From Limnobaculum parvum (GTDB lineage: Bacteria; Pseudomonadota; Gammaproteobacteria; Enterobacterales; Enterobacteriaceae), in the NCBI RefSeq assembly GCF_003096015.2, contig NZ_CP029185.2:2328001-2392000 (forward strand): DNA of 64,000 bases. The letters are read 5' to 3'. Positions 9,251 through 18,800 of the stretch are shown here, piece by piece (position 1 is the stretch's first letter; the number at the start of each line of letters is the position of its first letter). The notes under the pieces are model-generated. The model did no database searches. It was not told where the DNA came from and was given only the letters and a program-made list of their open reading frames with translations. Made by a program: the position numbers and the translations under genes.

Positions 9251-9640
9251 TCAGTTCAGATATTTTTTTGATACATTACCAGTTTCGAAAAACTCTTTGA
9301 AAACAGCAACAACAAAATCAAAATCTTTTGTAAGCTGTTTATCAGGCCAATAATCTCCATTTACAAGTATTTTATTGTTACCGCCTTTCGGCTCAGAAAA
9401 TGATCTTACATCTCCACCTAATTCGTTATATTCTAACAGGGTTATTAAATAATACTCACCTTCACCCTCAACACTTAAACGTTCAGGCCCTATATCTTGA
9501 GTATTAATAATTCTTAGATGCGTACTACCTGATTGCCCTCTTAATAAATTCAAATACTCTTTCACCATTACCCAAGTAGGTTGAATAATCTCATGATATT
9601 TATTATTCAAATGAATAGAGAGTTCATATTCAATTATCAT
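9251..9640 (-). CDS. M7 Imm1-like immunity protein
   Basis: 129 residues. The centre (GEGEYYLITLLEY, GGNNKILVNGDYWP) and the ending (VVAVFKEFFETGNVSKKYLN) match the pattern I know for the Imm1 family, small alpha/beta proteins that pair with deaminase-type polymorphic toxins. The pairing agrees with the tip next door (9660-10348), which has deaminase motifs. The start is 19 bp after the toxin stop and has a GAGG-type ribosome site. The family call is by eye and moderate. Confidence 0.6.
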   Translation of the reverse strand: MIIEYELSIHLNNKYHEIIQPTWVMVKEYLNLLRGQSGSTHLRIINTQDIGPERLSVEGEGEYYLITLLEYNELGGDVRSFSEPKGGNNKILVNGDYWPDKQLTKDFDFVVAVFKEFFETGNVSKKYLN

Positions 9641-9659
9641 TCCGAAGGTCCTCTATTCT

Positions 9660-10348
9660 CTATTTTTTCATACCTTGCTGCCAATACAAGGTATGACCAG
9701 TTGATTTCTCGTAAATAGTTAATGAGTTTAGACCAGCCTTCTCTGCCATAGAGCGAATATCAGTCATACAGAAGTTACACACGGGTTTTCCTGAAACAAC
9801 TAACTCCATATTACGGCCTTGCGTCATTCCTTGCTCATAAGCTTGTTGAATCGAACCAACCTCAGCGTGAGCTGTAGCCATATCACCATTAGGGTAGTTT
9901 TTATCTGGACGTTTATCTATTTTAGCCTGAATAATATTGTTAATTAATGTCGGCCTACTTTGGTCACCTAAATAGAAATCCGGACGATTTCCCTGATTCG
10001 TATCAGTAAACACTTTACCCGTTACTGGATCTGTTAGTTCTGCAGTAACTTTAGGAATCGAAGAATGTGCTTTTGGATCTAATGATTGACTACTCTCCTG
10101 CCACGATATTGCTTTCCCCGGCGAAGCTATAGCTCCATCAATTCTCGAAATAGCACTATTCCCTGCCATACCACCAGCAAACATCGCAGTTCCTAACCCA
10201 ATATCCCAAGCCCCTGCACCATAATGACCATCAGAGAGTTCCCCAACACCATACCCCACCTGATAAGCTCCGCCAGCTTTCAGTGCATAACGTGCTATAG
10301 CTCCCGATGTCCCCGGTGCTCCCGGTAATCCTAAAAATACGTCATTAC
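9660..10348 (-). pseudogene. M7 deaminase CdiA-CT fragment (HAE / CxxC type)
   Basis: The tip ends SLTIYEKSTGHTLYWQQGMKK and contains TAHAEVGSIQ (His-Ala-Glu) and VCNFCMTD (CxxC), the zinc-binding motifs of cytidine-deaminase-fold toxins, the group that includes DNA-editing DddA-like tips. Before it is the linker shared with M5 (NDVFLGLPGAPG to IASPGKA). The gene starts abruptly at 10348, where cdiA linker sequence runs into a symE remnant at the shared string CGTCATTAC. Catalytic motifs are intact but no delivery part or start is present. Substrate (DNA, RNA or nucleotide) cannot be told. Confidence 0.7.
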
Positions 10349-10495
10349 ACCGTGGGATATGTCCCCAATGGCGGTAAAACTCAACCCTGCCCACAACTTA
10401 AAATCAGCGGTAAATGGCTGGAAGAACTAGGATTTACCACCGGGCAGCCGGTGACTGTAACCACTGAGCGGGGACGGATGGTGATTGATTTCTGA
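10340..10495 (+). pseudogene. symE: symE remnant, 5' truncated
   Basis: 52 codons starting RHYTVGYVPNGGKTQPCP and running through KISGKWLEELGFTTGQPVTV to ERGRMVIDF and TGA. This is the SymE-type toxin domain (an AbrB-like fold known from the SOS-induced SymE of E. coli). The N-terminus is missing because the gene is fused to M7 cdiA sequence at CGTCATTAC. It points to the hairpin at 10506 and is convergent to the M8 immunity gene. Confidence 0.7.
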
Positions 10496-10505
10496 CGGGT
10501 AGAAT

Positions 10506-10535
10506 AAAGCTCCGGCTAGTATTAGTCGGAGCTTT
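10506..10535. terminator. Terminator between symE remnant and M8 immunity gene
   Basis: Arms AAAGCTCCG / CGGAGCTTT flanked by T-rich sequence on the plus side and A-rich on the other, so it can serve both convergent genes. Confidence 0.65.
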
Positions 10536-10551
10536 ATCAGAATTCAGATAG

Positions 10552-10815
10552 CTATTCACCATCTTTACTTTTTGTTTGCTTTTTTCGAGACTCTCGTAAG
10601 TCAATGATATTAAAAATAAATGAACCAATAGCAATCAATATACCCGCTATACTGCTCATTTCTAGAGTTTTAATAATACTCTCTAGTGAAATGTTTAATG
10701 AACCAGTATAAATGAGTCCAACACAACCCCTGAGTATTAGCCCGAATAGAAAAAATGCTCCTGTCATATATAGAAATATAAATATAAATATATAGGGGGT
10801 CATTTTTTTTATCAT
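10552..10815 (-). CDS. M8 small inner-membrane immunity protein
   Basis: 87 residues with membrane segments at about 8-30, 34-45 and 55-70 and the same basic tail as the M2 protein (RESRKKQTKSKDGE). Its start overlaps the toxin stop as TAATG. The segment between about residues 30 and 60 differs from M2, in step with differences at the ends of the two toxins, so this is probably where specificity lies. Role inferred from pairing with a hydrophobic tip. Confidence 0.62.
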   Translation of the reverse strand: MIKKMTPYIFIFIFLYMTGAFFLFGLILRGCVGLIYTGSLNISLESIIKTLEMSSIAGILIAIGSFIFNIIDLRESRKKQTKSKDGE

Positions 10816-13800
10816 TATTCCTTCCTCTCACCACTATTATTAGGACTATTCATAGTTTTTTTTGTCGCATCATTTACAATTTCATATGAAAATGAGCTAC
10901 CAATATCAGTCACTATTCCTGATAACGATCCTATATATGGTTTTGCTAGAGCAGGCACATATTTCCCAAAAGCCCCACCGGCTAATGAACCAGCAATAGC
11001 CCCAGACTGAGCGGACAGATCTGGTCCATCAGTCATAAACGCCCCACCCATATTAATTACCATATTTTGAATAATACCTCTCCCCGGCGCCATAAAACCG
11101 GTACCCGTAGCGACAACTGTGCTGTAATAGTCCATGTGATCACTAGGTTCCATCGTTGTGTACTGGTATATTGCGTTACCTCCCCCACTAATTAGTGCAC
11201 CTACAGTTGCTCTGCCTAATGTTGCCGCTGGCCCAATGTAAATGGCTCCTCCAATCAGCAGCCCATCTGTATAACCTTCAACAATGGCTTTGGTAATATT
11301 TGCCCCTTCAGGTAAATCGCCTTTAGCTATCTTGTCCATCCCGGCTTGGATTTGTTCAGGTGATAAGTTATTGTCCACTCCGTACTGATTCCACGATGTG
11401 ACCGCCTGACCATATTCAGCCATACCTGCTGGTAATGATAATTCATTATTCACCGCAGAATTATACGCCGCACTAGCCGCCGTTCCCGCATCCGCTGTAT
11501 TATCAGCCACTAAACCAGCCGCCACGCCGGTGGCGATTGAGGTCATATTGGCAATAAATTGACGCTGGGCTTCGGTCAGTTTTTCCGGATCGGTTTTGTA
11601 ATATTCTTCCGCTATCGTCTTCGCTATCAGCTCTCCGCTGGCAGCTCCTAACGCACCCGCCATACCGCTATTGCCCGAACCTTCCGCAACCGCCAGACCG
11701 ACGATGGCATGACCGATAACTTTGGCAAACAGATTAGCGTTATCCGGATGCTCTTTATCCACCGGGAAATTCGTATCCGCCAGTTTCTTCACGCCCTGAG
11801 CCAGTAACGGGGCCGAAGCCGCCGCGGCGGCGTTCCCCGCACTACCACCGCCCATCGCCACCGTCAGTGCCGCACCGGCCGCCTGTATCGCTCGACCAAC
11901 ATCACTGCCCGTACCGTAGGTTTTCATCTGTCTTTCATAAGCAGCCTGGTACACCACATCGTAGGTAGCTTTATTCAACTGCTCCTGCGTTGGGTTTTCG
12001 ATATCCTGCTTCGCTAAATTCTCTCTGGCCTGTGACTGAATAGCGGGGTCTTTCGATGCCGCCTCCATGCTGGCCTTCGCCTCATCCTGCGCCGCCTTCA
12101 CCCCAATATTGGTCGCAATAGTCGTCACCTGCGACACTATCTGCCCCGCCAGACCTATCGCTTCCAGATTACGCATCTGCTCATCGGCATCAAAAATCTT
12201 ATCCAGCGGATTGGCTGCGTTAGCCGTGTCATTGCTGAGCTTCGCAATATCCTGCTGCTGATTGTTTTGGTCGCGAATAGTGATATTGCCATCCGCTATC
12301 GCCGCATGGGTCGTGCTACTGGCGCTGTCACCATAGGCCACCACGATAGGCGTACCCGGTACGCCCGGGAACCCAAACGGTGCGCCACCGCCCGAGCCGA
12401 TACTCATCGACACATGGCTGACGTCATAATCTGCCTTGTTCTTGATATCGCTCCAACCCAACGTGCCGGTGTCCAGACTGTTCAGTTCTGGCGTCGCTTC
12501 CGACGCAATCACCGCCCCGTCTAACTGGGTGTGCTTACCGACGGTAATGTCATAGCCGCCCTTGCCGGCGTAAATCCCGCTCTGTTCAGTCACGCTGGCC
12601 CACGTGCTGTCCATCTTGTCCATCGTGAAGCCCAGACTGCCGTCGAAACCGGTGCCGTAGCTGCCGGCAATATTCAGTGAGTATTGCTCGTAGCTGTAGT
12701 CATCGGTGTCCTGCAATGAACGCACCGTCAAGTCACGACCCACGTCCATCGTGACGGAATCCCCTTTCGCCAGTGCACCAATCAGATTGGTATCCCGACC
12801 GCTGATGATGGTCAGGTTATTACCGGCCTCAAGCTGACTCTCCGTCCAGTACAGGCCGTCTGCATGCATATTCCCCTGGGAAAAGTTCGCATCCGCAAAG
12901 AAGCGCAGGCCGTTTTTACCCCCGCCAATACCAAAACTGACCCCGGCGTTACCGCCGTAGCTCTTGTTCTCACTGTCGGTTTTCTGGGTGTTCGCCGCCG
13001 CCAGCAGGTTAACGTCCCGGTTGGCGTCAAGCAGCATATTATTCCCCGCATTGATGGCGGAGCCTTTAAGGGTGATATCGCCATCCACCCCTTTCTCACC
13101 GTTACCGGTGGCGGTAATCGACAGATTATTCCCCGCCGCAATGGTCGAACCCTGCGCCGCCCGTATCTTGGTGTCGGTGGTGGATTCAGTACGCTGAGCA
13201 CCGCCCGAAATACTGATACCCACAAACCCTTCGCTGTCTTTAGGCAAGTCCATCATGCCGGCCTGTACGGCCTGCGCCGCCGACAGCGCCGCTTTGATTT
13301 CCTGTAGCGCCTTGATTTTGCTGTCGTGAGTTTCCTGCGCCTGTTTCGCTTCGGTCACCGCCGCATTCAGTGCACCACCCACCGCACCAGACAGCGCAAC
13401 GGTCACGCCCGACTGGGTACGTTCGTACTTGTCCTGAATGTGGGTCTGGTTTTCCACTGACTCAACGGTGACGTTTTTACCCATCAGGCTGATGTCTTGC
13501 TGGGCGACAACGTCTGAGCCTTTGACCGCGAGATGATTGCCCGCGCTTAAGGTAACGTTGCCTTCGGTACTGCCGACTATACTGCCAAGATTGCCAATAC
13601 CGTGCGTTGTATTGGTGGATTTTTCATCTATTTTACCAACGGTAAAGCCAATACCCCCGGTGCCCATCAGGCCCGATTTGGTGGTGCGGGACAGATGCAT
13701 CTCATCCCGTTTTTCCGCGGCGGTATCGATAGTCAGGTCATTTCCGGCACTGAGCGAAACATCATGAATTCCAGTAACCTGACTTCCGTGAACCAACAGG

Positions 13801-15164
13801 TCGTTTCCGGCCTTCATCACCACCGAGTCACCGCTAAAGTTGCTGCTGACCCCCGAAACAGCATGCAGCTCATCATGGCTTTCTGACGTAAGTTTTTTGC
13901 CAAAACTTCCCCGGCTACTGTACTTTGAATGTTCGCTCAGGTCTTCCGTTGACTCACCGCTGGTAATCGACAGATTATTTCCAGCAATGACCCCGAGTTG
14001 ACCACCGGCCTCCACCTGCGCGGCTCGGGCATTGATGTCATTTTTCGCTGACAGGGTGATATCGCCGCTGCCGGTCATTTGACTGCCCACCTCTGACGAA
14101 GTCGATTCCCGACGGTAGTTGTTTTTGTCTTTATAAAACTCCGTCTGTTTCGCTACTGTCACCGTATTCAGATTCAGGTCGTGACCCGCCGCAATGCTCG
14201 TATCACTGTTCTGACCCGCGTTGCTCAGCAGCGCCGCCGTCAGATTAATATCGTGACCCGCCGAAAGCTGTAATGTGCCGTTGTCGTTATTAACCGCAAG
14301 GGCTGCCACCTGATTGATAGCCGTATGGGAAGAGCCATTGCGACCCGCCTTTTCTCCCTGCGTGGTGGTGGTGATGAGGTTAATATCATGCCCGGCCTGA
14401 AGCCTCAGGCTGTCAAAGCCCTGCATCAACCCACCGATATTATTAATATCGTTATTCGCCAGCAACATCACATTATTGCCGCTGATGCTACCGCCCATAT
14501 TTTGAATATTCTGCGCCAGCACATTCAGCTTATCCCCCGCCAGAATGCGCCCCTGATTGACCAAATCACCGGTCAGTTGCAGATTGACTTGTTTACCGGC
14601 CAAAAGCGCACCGTTACTGTCAATATCCTGCGGCCTAATCATGGCATACACCTGCGGCACCAGAACCGTTTGGATACTGCCATCCGGTAAGGTCACGTCA
14701 CGGCTGACCAGCCAGACGATGTCTGAAGTCAGGTTAGCCATCTGCTCTGGCGTCAGCGCGATACCTAATGACAGAGGATACTTCTGAGCAAACTCCACGC
14801 CGCTGTTCATCAGCGCCATATATTGCTCTTCGTCATTGGCGTAGCCGTTTAAAAAACGCTGTCCGGTTAGGTTAATTATCTGGTCGCTAATCAGCCGCTG
14901 CTCATAGTAACCATCCCCCAGACGTTTATGCATATTGTTCGGGTCAGCCTGTAAACGGCTGGTCATATAGTCCGAACCCAGCCAGCGCTTAAGTTGGGTA
15001 TATTGAGGGTCGGTTTCGATTAAATAGCGACTACCTACCGCCGGATTGATTTTATACAGACTGGCATTGGGTAATATCAGATTCAGGCTCGGTGGACGGG
15101 TCACCACGCTGACGTCCTTCATACCGTTCTCACCCGGCAGTTGAATGTTTACCCGTTCAGTACT
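10815..15164 (-). pseudogene. cdiA: M8 orphan cdiA C-terminal half with hydrophobic tip
   Basis: About 1450 codons. From the junction repeat to the VNN joint (AVNNELSLPAG) it is almost the same as the live CdiA from residue 1305. The tip that follows has long hydrophobic, glycine-rich stretches (GLLIGGAIYIGPAATLGRAT; GAIAGSLAGGAFGKYV), typical of membrane-active CdiA tips, and is paired with a membrane immunity protein. It has no TPS domain, signal peptide or plausible start. The open frame is intact for 4.3 kb, which argues that it is young or kept whole by gene conversion with the live gene. Confidence 0.85.
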
Positions 15165-15220
15165 GTAACTGAACGTCAAAGAGCGGGTATCGGGGGAACG
15201 CTTTTATCGGGTGGGATTTT
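15165..15220 (-). repeat. Module junction repeat, copy at M8/M9
   Basis: Same 56-bp unit as at 7885, joined on its left to M8 cdiA at the identical base and on its right to the hairpin and immunity gene of M9. Confidence 0.75.
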
Positions 15221-15249
15221 CTATATTTAGCTTGGGGAATTTTATATAT

Positions 15250-15280
15250 ATTCCCGGTCAGTTTGTGAACTGACCGGGAT
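15250..15280. terminator. Terminator after M9 immunity gene
   Basis: Eleven-base perfect arms CCCGGTCAGTT / AACTGACCGGG with a TGTG loop, 13 bp past the stop of the immunity gene. Confidence 0.7.
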
Positions 15281-15292
15281 TGCAGACATTAG

Positions 15293-15763
15293 CTAAACCG
15301 TAATTTCGTAGAGTGTATCGGTTGGCCCTTGATGCTCCTCAAAATCAGAATAAATAACATCATACAAATCAGATAGTTTTATCTTCTTTATTGTCTCAAT
15401 CTGGTTGCAATCAGTCAGCGCTACAACCATCTTCTTTGCGTTCGTTATTTTAATCATATCCACGAATGTATCTAGAAGTATAGTGAGTCTATCTTTTCCT
15501 CCAAACGGGAAACCAGTATTCGATGAAATTGGATCATATTCATAATAATCAATTAAATATGTAGCATTAGGGTATCCTGGTCGATCCCCAATTGAAAACA
15601 TAAATGCATCATCTACAGGTAACATATCTAAAGGAAAATTATACAATTCATCTTTACGAATCTTATAGATTCCGATCTCTCTCTGAGAGATATAATGTTC
15701 CAATATATCTTTAACCTCTCTGGTAAGAGCCGGGGTAATATAACCACTAACATCATTCGACAT
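15293..15763 (-). CDS. M9 probable immunity protein for an Ntox24-like toxin
   Basis: 156 residues, acidic and apparently cytosolic. The start lies 10 bp after the toxin stop. I do not recognise the family; pairing is the only basis for the call. The terminator at 15250 follows immediately. Confidence 0.55.
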   Translation of the reverse strand: MSNDVSGYITPALTREVKDILEHYISQREIGIYKIRKDELYNFPLDMLPVDDAFMFSIGDRPGYPNATYLIDYYEYDPISSNTGFPFGGKDRLTILLDTFVDMIKITNAKKMVVALTDCNQIETIKKIKLSDLYDVIYSDFEEHQGPTDTLYEITV

Positions 15764-15773
15764 AATTATATCT

Positions 15774-17808
15774 CTAGTTTTCAGGTATCCACGGACCTAC
15801 AGCCTTACCATTACTATCTATTAAGCGATACTGTCTGGTATCAACAAAACCTCGTTCGCTGTAAGTTATAGTATGTTCATGAGGAGGAACGCTCCCATCA
15901 GTATTATAGCCTAACTGACCATGTGTTTTCTGTTGTCCATAATCCTCTCTAGAAAAAGTTCTTCCCTTATCATCATAATACGTAATACTTTTTGTCCCAT
16001 CAGCTCGTGACACTTCATATACTGAATTTGGTATATAATTTTGAGGGGCTTTCCGTGAAGGCACAATAGTATGTTCGGTCGGAGTCAGACTCTGAATATA
16101 TTGTTCTTTGCTAGTATAACTCCCCCAACTTTCCGTCGGACCAGCAAGTTTCTCTCCTGCTGTGCTGTCAGCTGTCTTTGATCCTGTCGATGTATTTTTA
16201 CCATAAGGCAATGAATTACCATCATACTTACCACCGGGATACTCAACATCAACAATTTTCCCGTTTGATTTCGGACTAAACGCGCCCTCACCTGAAGACC
16301 AGTTATAAGAAGTTTTTGACGCACTTTTTGCTGCATTAGCCTGTGATACTGCCCCTTCTGCCGCCAGATACGAATGTGCGGCTTGTAGGTTATCTTTCAG
16401 CGCCAAAGACGCAACAAGAATATCCATACCTTGCTTGGTATCGGCATAACCCCGTGCTGTCTCGTAATCTACGCCCGTTACCGCCATAAAGTAACGAGCC
16501 AGACCATCGGTAACTTGCTCTTTATGCTCGGCATCTACCGTCGTGCTATTTAACAGGCTAACAATTTGACCATAAGCGTCAGCATACTGTTTTTTGGCCT
16601 GAGAGTTATACGAACCCGTTTCATAGCTATCCCTCGCTGCTGCCGCATCCTGTCTGGCACTAGCACAACCTGCACTTCCCGCCTGACCATTACCACAGGC
16701 ATCTATTACGGCCTGATCGCTGGAAATATCTTTCTCCATCAACTGGTCGTAATCCTGACGTGCTTTTTCACGCACTAAAGGATCCGGGTCGTTAAGTTTC
16801 TGCTTCGCTAAATCAAGCTCAGTCTTTTCCGACTGGCTAAGGTAGTTGTTAGTAGCAGAATTATACGCCGCACTAGCCGCCATCCCCGCATCTGCCGTAT
16901 TATCCGCCACTAAACCAGCCGCCACGCCGGTGGCGATTGAGGTCATATTGGCAATAAATTGACGCTGGGCTTCTGTCAGTTTTTCCGGATCGGTTTTGTA
17001 ATATTCTTCCGCTATCGTCTTCGCTATCAGCTCTCCGCTGGCGGCTCCTAACGCACCCGCCATACCGCTATTGCCCGAACCTTCCGCAACCGCCAGACCG
17101 ACGATGGCATGACCGATAACTTTGGCAAACAGATTAGCGTTATCCGGATGTTCTTTATCCACTGGGAAATTGTCATCCGCCAACCGTTTCACGCCCTGAG
17201 CTAAGAGCGGCGCAGAAGCCGCAGCCACCGCATTCCCTGCACTACCACCGCCCATCGCTACCGTCAGTGCCGCACCGGCTGCCTGTATCGCTCGGCCAAC
17301 ATTGCTGCCGGTACCGTAAGTCTTCATTTGCTCTTCATAGGCCGCCTGGTACACCACATCGTAGGTAGCTTTATTCAACTGCTCCTGCGTTGGGTTTTCG
17401 ATATCCTGCTTCGCTAAATTCTCTCTGGCCTGTGCCTGAATAGCGGGGTCTTTCGATGCCGCCTCCATGCTGGCCTTCGCCTCATCCTGCGCCGCCTTCA
17501 CCCCAATATTGGTCGCAATGGTCGTCACCTGCGAAACAATCTGTCCCGCCAGACCAATCGCTTCCAGATTACGCATCTGCTCATCGGCATCAAAAATCTT
17601 ATCCAGCGGATTGGCTGCGTTAGCCGTGTCATTGCTGAGCTTCGCAATATCTTGCTGTTGATTGTTTTGGTCGCGAATAGTGATACTGCCATCCGCTATC
17701 GCCATAGGCCACCACGATAGGCATACCCGGTACCCCTGGGAACCCAAACGGTGCGCCACCGCCCGAGCCGATACTCATCGACACATGGCTGACATCATAA
17801 TCTGCCTT
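15774..17808 (-). pseudogene. cdiA: M9 orphan cdiA fragment with Ntox24-like tip, frameshifted
   Basis: Begins abruptly at 17808 (cdiA codons for KADYDVSHVSM) against a mobile-element remnant. A 29-bp deletion relative to the other copies at about 17703 puts the first 35 codons out of frame with the rest. The remaining frame covers the pretoxin region, the VNN-type joint (ATNNYLSQSEK), a long linker with two Cys (CGNGQAGSAGCASARQ), a YNWSSGEGAFS motif also found in the EndoU tip, and a terminal domain with REDYGQQKTHGQLGYN and PPHEHTITYSERG. The last part matches what I know of polymorphic toxin type 24 (Ntox24), a predicted nuclease-like family. Confidence 0.75.
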
Positions 17809-18040
17809 AATTGTCCCAAAAAGCGACAACATAGCGACTCTATATAGAGTCATTCACATCTAACCTACTGATTATAAATACAAGACTCTAAACCAACTCC
17901 CAAACAACTCTAAACCGACTCGGTGACGACTCTGTTTTGACTCTGATTTCATCTTTATTTTTATTTGAAAACTTTCTTTGCAAACTAACTCACTGAAATA
18001 GAATGACAATCAGGCAAAATGCAATTTTGCGTGGGGTGTG
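17809..18040. mobile_element. Remnant of the integrative element backbone (GACTCT array end)
   Basis: Matches 33949-34171 and 42547-42769 of the two intact elements with only scattered differences, including the 16-bp palindrome GACTCTATATAGAGTC (17836-17851) and the GACTCT direct repeats. A 10-bp difference (CCCAAAAAGC) follows the first bases. Nothing else of the element remains here. It is joined at 18041 to the junction repeat and then to the M10 YwqJ module, the place where the intact elements carry the EndoU module. Confidence 0.8.
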
Positions 18041-18096
18041 GTAACTGAACGTCAAAGAGCGGGTATAGGAGTAACGCTTTTATCGGGTGGGATTTT
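18041..18096 (-). repeat. Module junction repeat between element remnant and M10
   Basis: 56-bp unit as at 7885, here with the element backbone on its left instead of a truncated cdiA. Confidence 0.75.
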
Positions 18097-18144
18097 TTGT
18101 TTTTAGCTTGAAAATTTTTTGACACACACCAAGTTTTGCAGCTT

Positions 18145-18176
18145 ATCCCCAAGATTGAATATTCAATCTTGGGGAT
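18145..18176. terminator. Perfect 32-bp palindrome after M10 immunity gene
   Basis: Perfect inverted repeat with outer arms ATCCCCAAG / CTTGGGGAT; an imperfect copy is at 7989 after the M6 immunity gene. Confidence 0.6.
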
Positions 18177-18197
18177 AACTCACTGAGCAAAAGACTA

Positions 18198-18800
18198 TTA
18201 TGAATACATTCTTGGGAAATATTCATTAATACGATCATTATCCAGTAAACGATCTACCGTGAAGTCTATTGTATCTGACACAACTATCCCTTGCCTTAGG
18301 GGTTCAGGAAAATCTTCAATAGAGGCATAAATAGTTGGCAGTAAATATCTAAAATAATCACCCATTTTAGTTTCACCATCATAGCCAACGGGATAATCTT
18401 GCCCTGGATTACTTCCCTCAATTGCTTGATAAATATAAAATCCTTTATTAACAGATAAATTTGTATCGCTATAATTTGTTGATTCAATTAAATCATCATT
18501 AATATATTTCTCTACCTCAATCCTTGAAGAAGTATGACGATATACATAAGCAGAATACATATCCAAAAGTGCCTCCCCCTCTTTATTTGGAGGATATACA
18601 GTATAATATTGCGATTCTTCCCACATATATTCATTGATAGCAGTGAGCATCTCATCTACTGAGTCTATTGATAACAATATCTGAGGTAAATCCCCAAAAC
18701 TATTGTTAATCATAACAGCAATTTTTCCATACTTATCCATTGCAAACCAAGTAAATACCGCCCCAAAACTAGGTTTCCAATTCTTATTTAATAGACTCAT
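18198..18800 (-). CDS. M10 immunity protein for a YwqJ-like deaminase
   Basis: 200 residues, cytosolic. The ATGA overlap with the toxin stop shows coupling. Its last 62 residues (GYDGETKMGDYFRY to INEYFPRMYS) equal those of the M6 protein almost exactly; the first 135 are diverged, so the gene is a mosaic. The pair sits behind a complete toxin and should be able to neutralise it if transcribed. Confidence 0.65.
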   Translation of the reverse strand: MSLLNKNWKPSFGAVFTWFAMDKYGKIAVMINNSFGDLPQILLSIDSVDEMLTAINEYMWEESQYYTVYPPNKEGEALLDMYSAYVYRHTSSRIEVEKYINDDLIESTNYSDTNLSVNKGFYIYQAIEGSNPGQDYPVGYDGETKMGDYFRYLLPTIYASIEDFPEPLRQGIVVSDTIDFTVDRLLDNDRINEYFPRMYS

